The position numbers and the translations under genes are program-made. This document shows, piece by piece, positions 5,083 to 5,641 of a stretch of DNA of 5,641 nt. The DNA comes from Phycisphaerales bacterium (lineage in GTDB: Bacteria > Planctomycetota > Phycisphaerae > Tepidisphaerales > Tepidisphaeraceae), in NCBI GenBank assembly GCA_028288905.1, contig JAQGHJ010000654.1:1-5641 (forward strand), in the 5' to 3' direction. A model generated the notes under the pieces. The model was not told the origin of the DNA and did no database searches. It worked only from the letters and a program-made list of their open reading frames with translations. Position 1 is the stretch's first letter; every line of letters begins with the position of its first letter.

Positions 5083-5641
5083 GTGACACGCTCCCGCCCC
5101 AACCGTCGCCCAGGCCCCCGTGCCCTGCTCGGGATCGAGCCCGCCCCGGCCGGGCACCGCGAGCAGCTGATCTCGGCGGCCGGCGGGTTCGCCGGCATCC
5201 TCCTCGTGTGGGCCGCGACCGCGTGCCTAGCCGGCCCGCCGGCCGCGGCCGGGGCGGTCATGGCGTCCGTCGGGGCGTCGGCCGTCCTGCTGTTCGCCGC
5301 CCCGCACGGGCCGATGTCCCAGCCATGGCCGGTGCTCGGGGGGCACGCGCTGTCGGCCGCGGTCGGCGTCGCCTGCCACCGGCTCCTCCCCGACCCGCGG
5401 CTGGCAGCCCCGGCGGCGGTCGGGCTGGCGATCGGCGTCATGTACTACGCCCGGTGCCTGCACCCGCCCGGCGGGGCGACGGCGCTGGCCGCCGTCCTCG
5501 GCGGGCCGGCCGTCCACGCGCTGGGGTACCGGTACGTGCTCGCCCCAGTCCTGCTGGACGCGGGCGTCGTCCTGGCCGCCGGCGTGCTGGTCAACGCCCC
5601 GTTCCCCCGGCGGCGGTACCCGGCCGCCCTGGCCCGCCGCC
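5083..5641 (+). CDS. HPP-family integral membrane protein (partial, runs off right edge)
   Basis: The frame opens after TGA 5041-5043. GTG 5083 is the only conventional start before the conserved part, though no clear Shine-Dalgarno precedes it. The window holds 186 codons. After a basic tail (TRSRPNRRPGPRALLG) come hydrophobic segments at about 29-50, 54-73, 84-102 and 107-123, then one at about 152-170. Signature stretches are VGASAVLLFAAPHGPMSQPWP (split by a helix end), VLGGH, and LHPPGGATAL at 126-135, which contains the HPP motif that names the family (Pfam HPP). NAPFPRRRYP near the edge is also typical. It acts in the inner membrane; some members are linked to nitrite uptake, but substrate is unknown for most. 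Unlike the signalling genes upstream, it shows no break. It is in the same direction but separated by a hairpin, so co-transcription is uncertain. Confidence 0.85.
   Translation, partial: MTRSRPNRRPGPRALLGIEPAPAGHREQLISAAGGFAGILLVWAATACLAGPPAAAGAVMASVGASAVLLFAAPHGPMSQPWPVLGGHALSAAVGVACHRLLPDPRLAAPAAVGLAIGVMYYARCLHPPGGATALAAVLGGPAVHALGYRYVLAPVLLDAGVVLAAGVLVNAPFPRRRYPAALARR

Noticed and set aside
5039..5180. GTG at 5039 opening MKLLFLRWRPYSP
   Set aside because: It is not in the HPP frame and becomes Arg/Pro-rich; the HPP frame has its own GTG at 5083.
1..5641. tRNA or rRNA genes, CRISPR arrays, insertion sequences, attachment sites
   Set aside because: I saw no cloverleaf, regularly spaced repeats, transposase motifs or flanking terminal repeats.

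Overview
This is a GC-rich window (high G/C at third codon positions) that most resembles a planctomycete, perhaps a Gemmata-like lineage. The taxonomic hints are a CRxCGYDLTGN-type zinc-ribbon remnant, a histidine kinase with an RsbRD-like helical N-terminus, and a hybrid kinase with a PTGRD-type N-terminus. This placement is inference from family style; there is no rRNA or other marker gene here.

Layout. On the minus strand, 1-623 encodes an RsbRD-type sensor histidine kinase that runs off the left edge. It is split into two reading frames that meet at a TGATG stop/start overlap at 365-361. A divergent, apparently non-coding gap (624-963) follows. On the plus strand come a stand-alone receiver-domain response regulator (about 964-1320) with intact phosphorylation residues but no ordinary start codon, then a 365-base stretch holding the remnant of a zinc-ribbon protein (1394-1543). 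Next is a two-domain KaiC-like ATPase (1686-3191) and, overlapping its end by 26 bases, a hybrid histidine kinase (3166-4402, with its receiver at 4403-4705). A probable small membrane protein (4751-4933) and the start of an HPP-family integral membrane protein (5083 to the right edge) complete the window.

Function. The core is a signalling cluster. A KaiC/RadA-type ATPase is translationally coupled to a hybrid histidine kinase, with a single-domain response regulator upstream and a second histidine kinase transcribed divergently. No KaiA or KaiB is present, so this looks like a KaiC-family signalling ATPase rather than a circadian clock. HPP-family proteins are membrane proteins, some linked to nitrite transport; nothing here ties the HPP gene to the cluster.

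The striking feature is the number of lesions in otherwise well-conserved genes. There is an in-frame TAG inside the first GLDxVLAGGLP motif of the KaiC-like protein, and a second in-frame TAG between the kinase and receiver of the hybrid kinase. A six-C run breaks the frame near the start of that kinase. About 40 residues, including the phospho-acceptor Asp, are missing from its receiver. The RsbRD kinase has a frame break, the response regulator lacks a start codon, and the zinc ribbon has lost its fourth Cys. Both interrupting stops are TAG, while every apparent genuine stop seen is TGA. The options are a decaying locus, consensus errors in the sequence, or (less likely, but testable) amber readthrough. 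The HPP gene looks intact as far as it goes.
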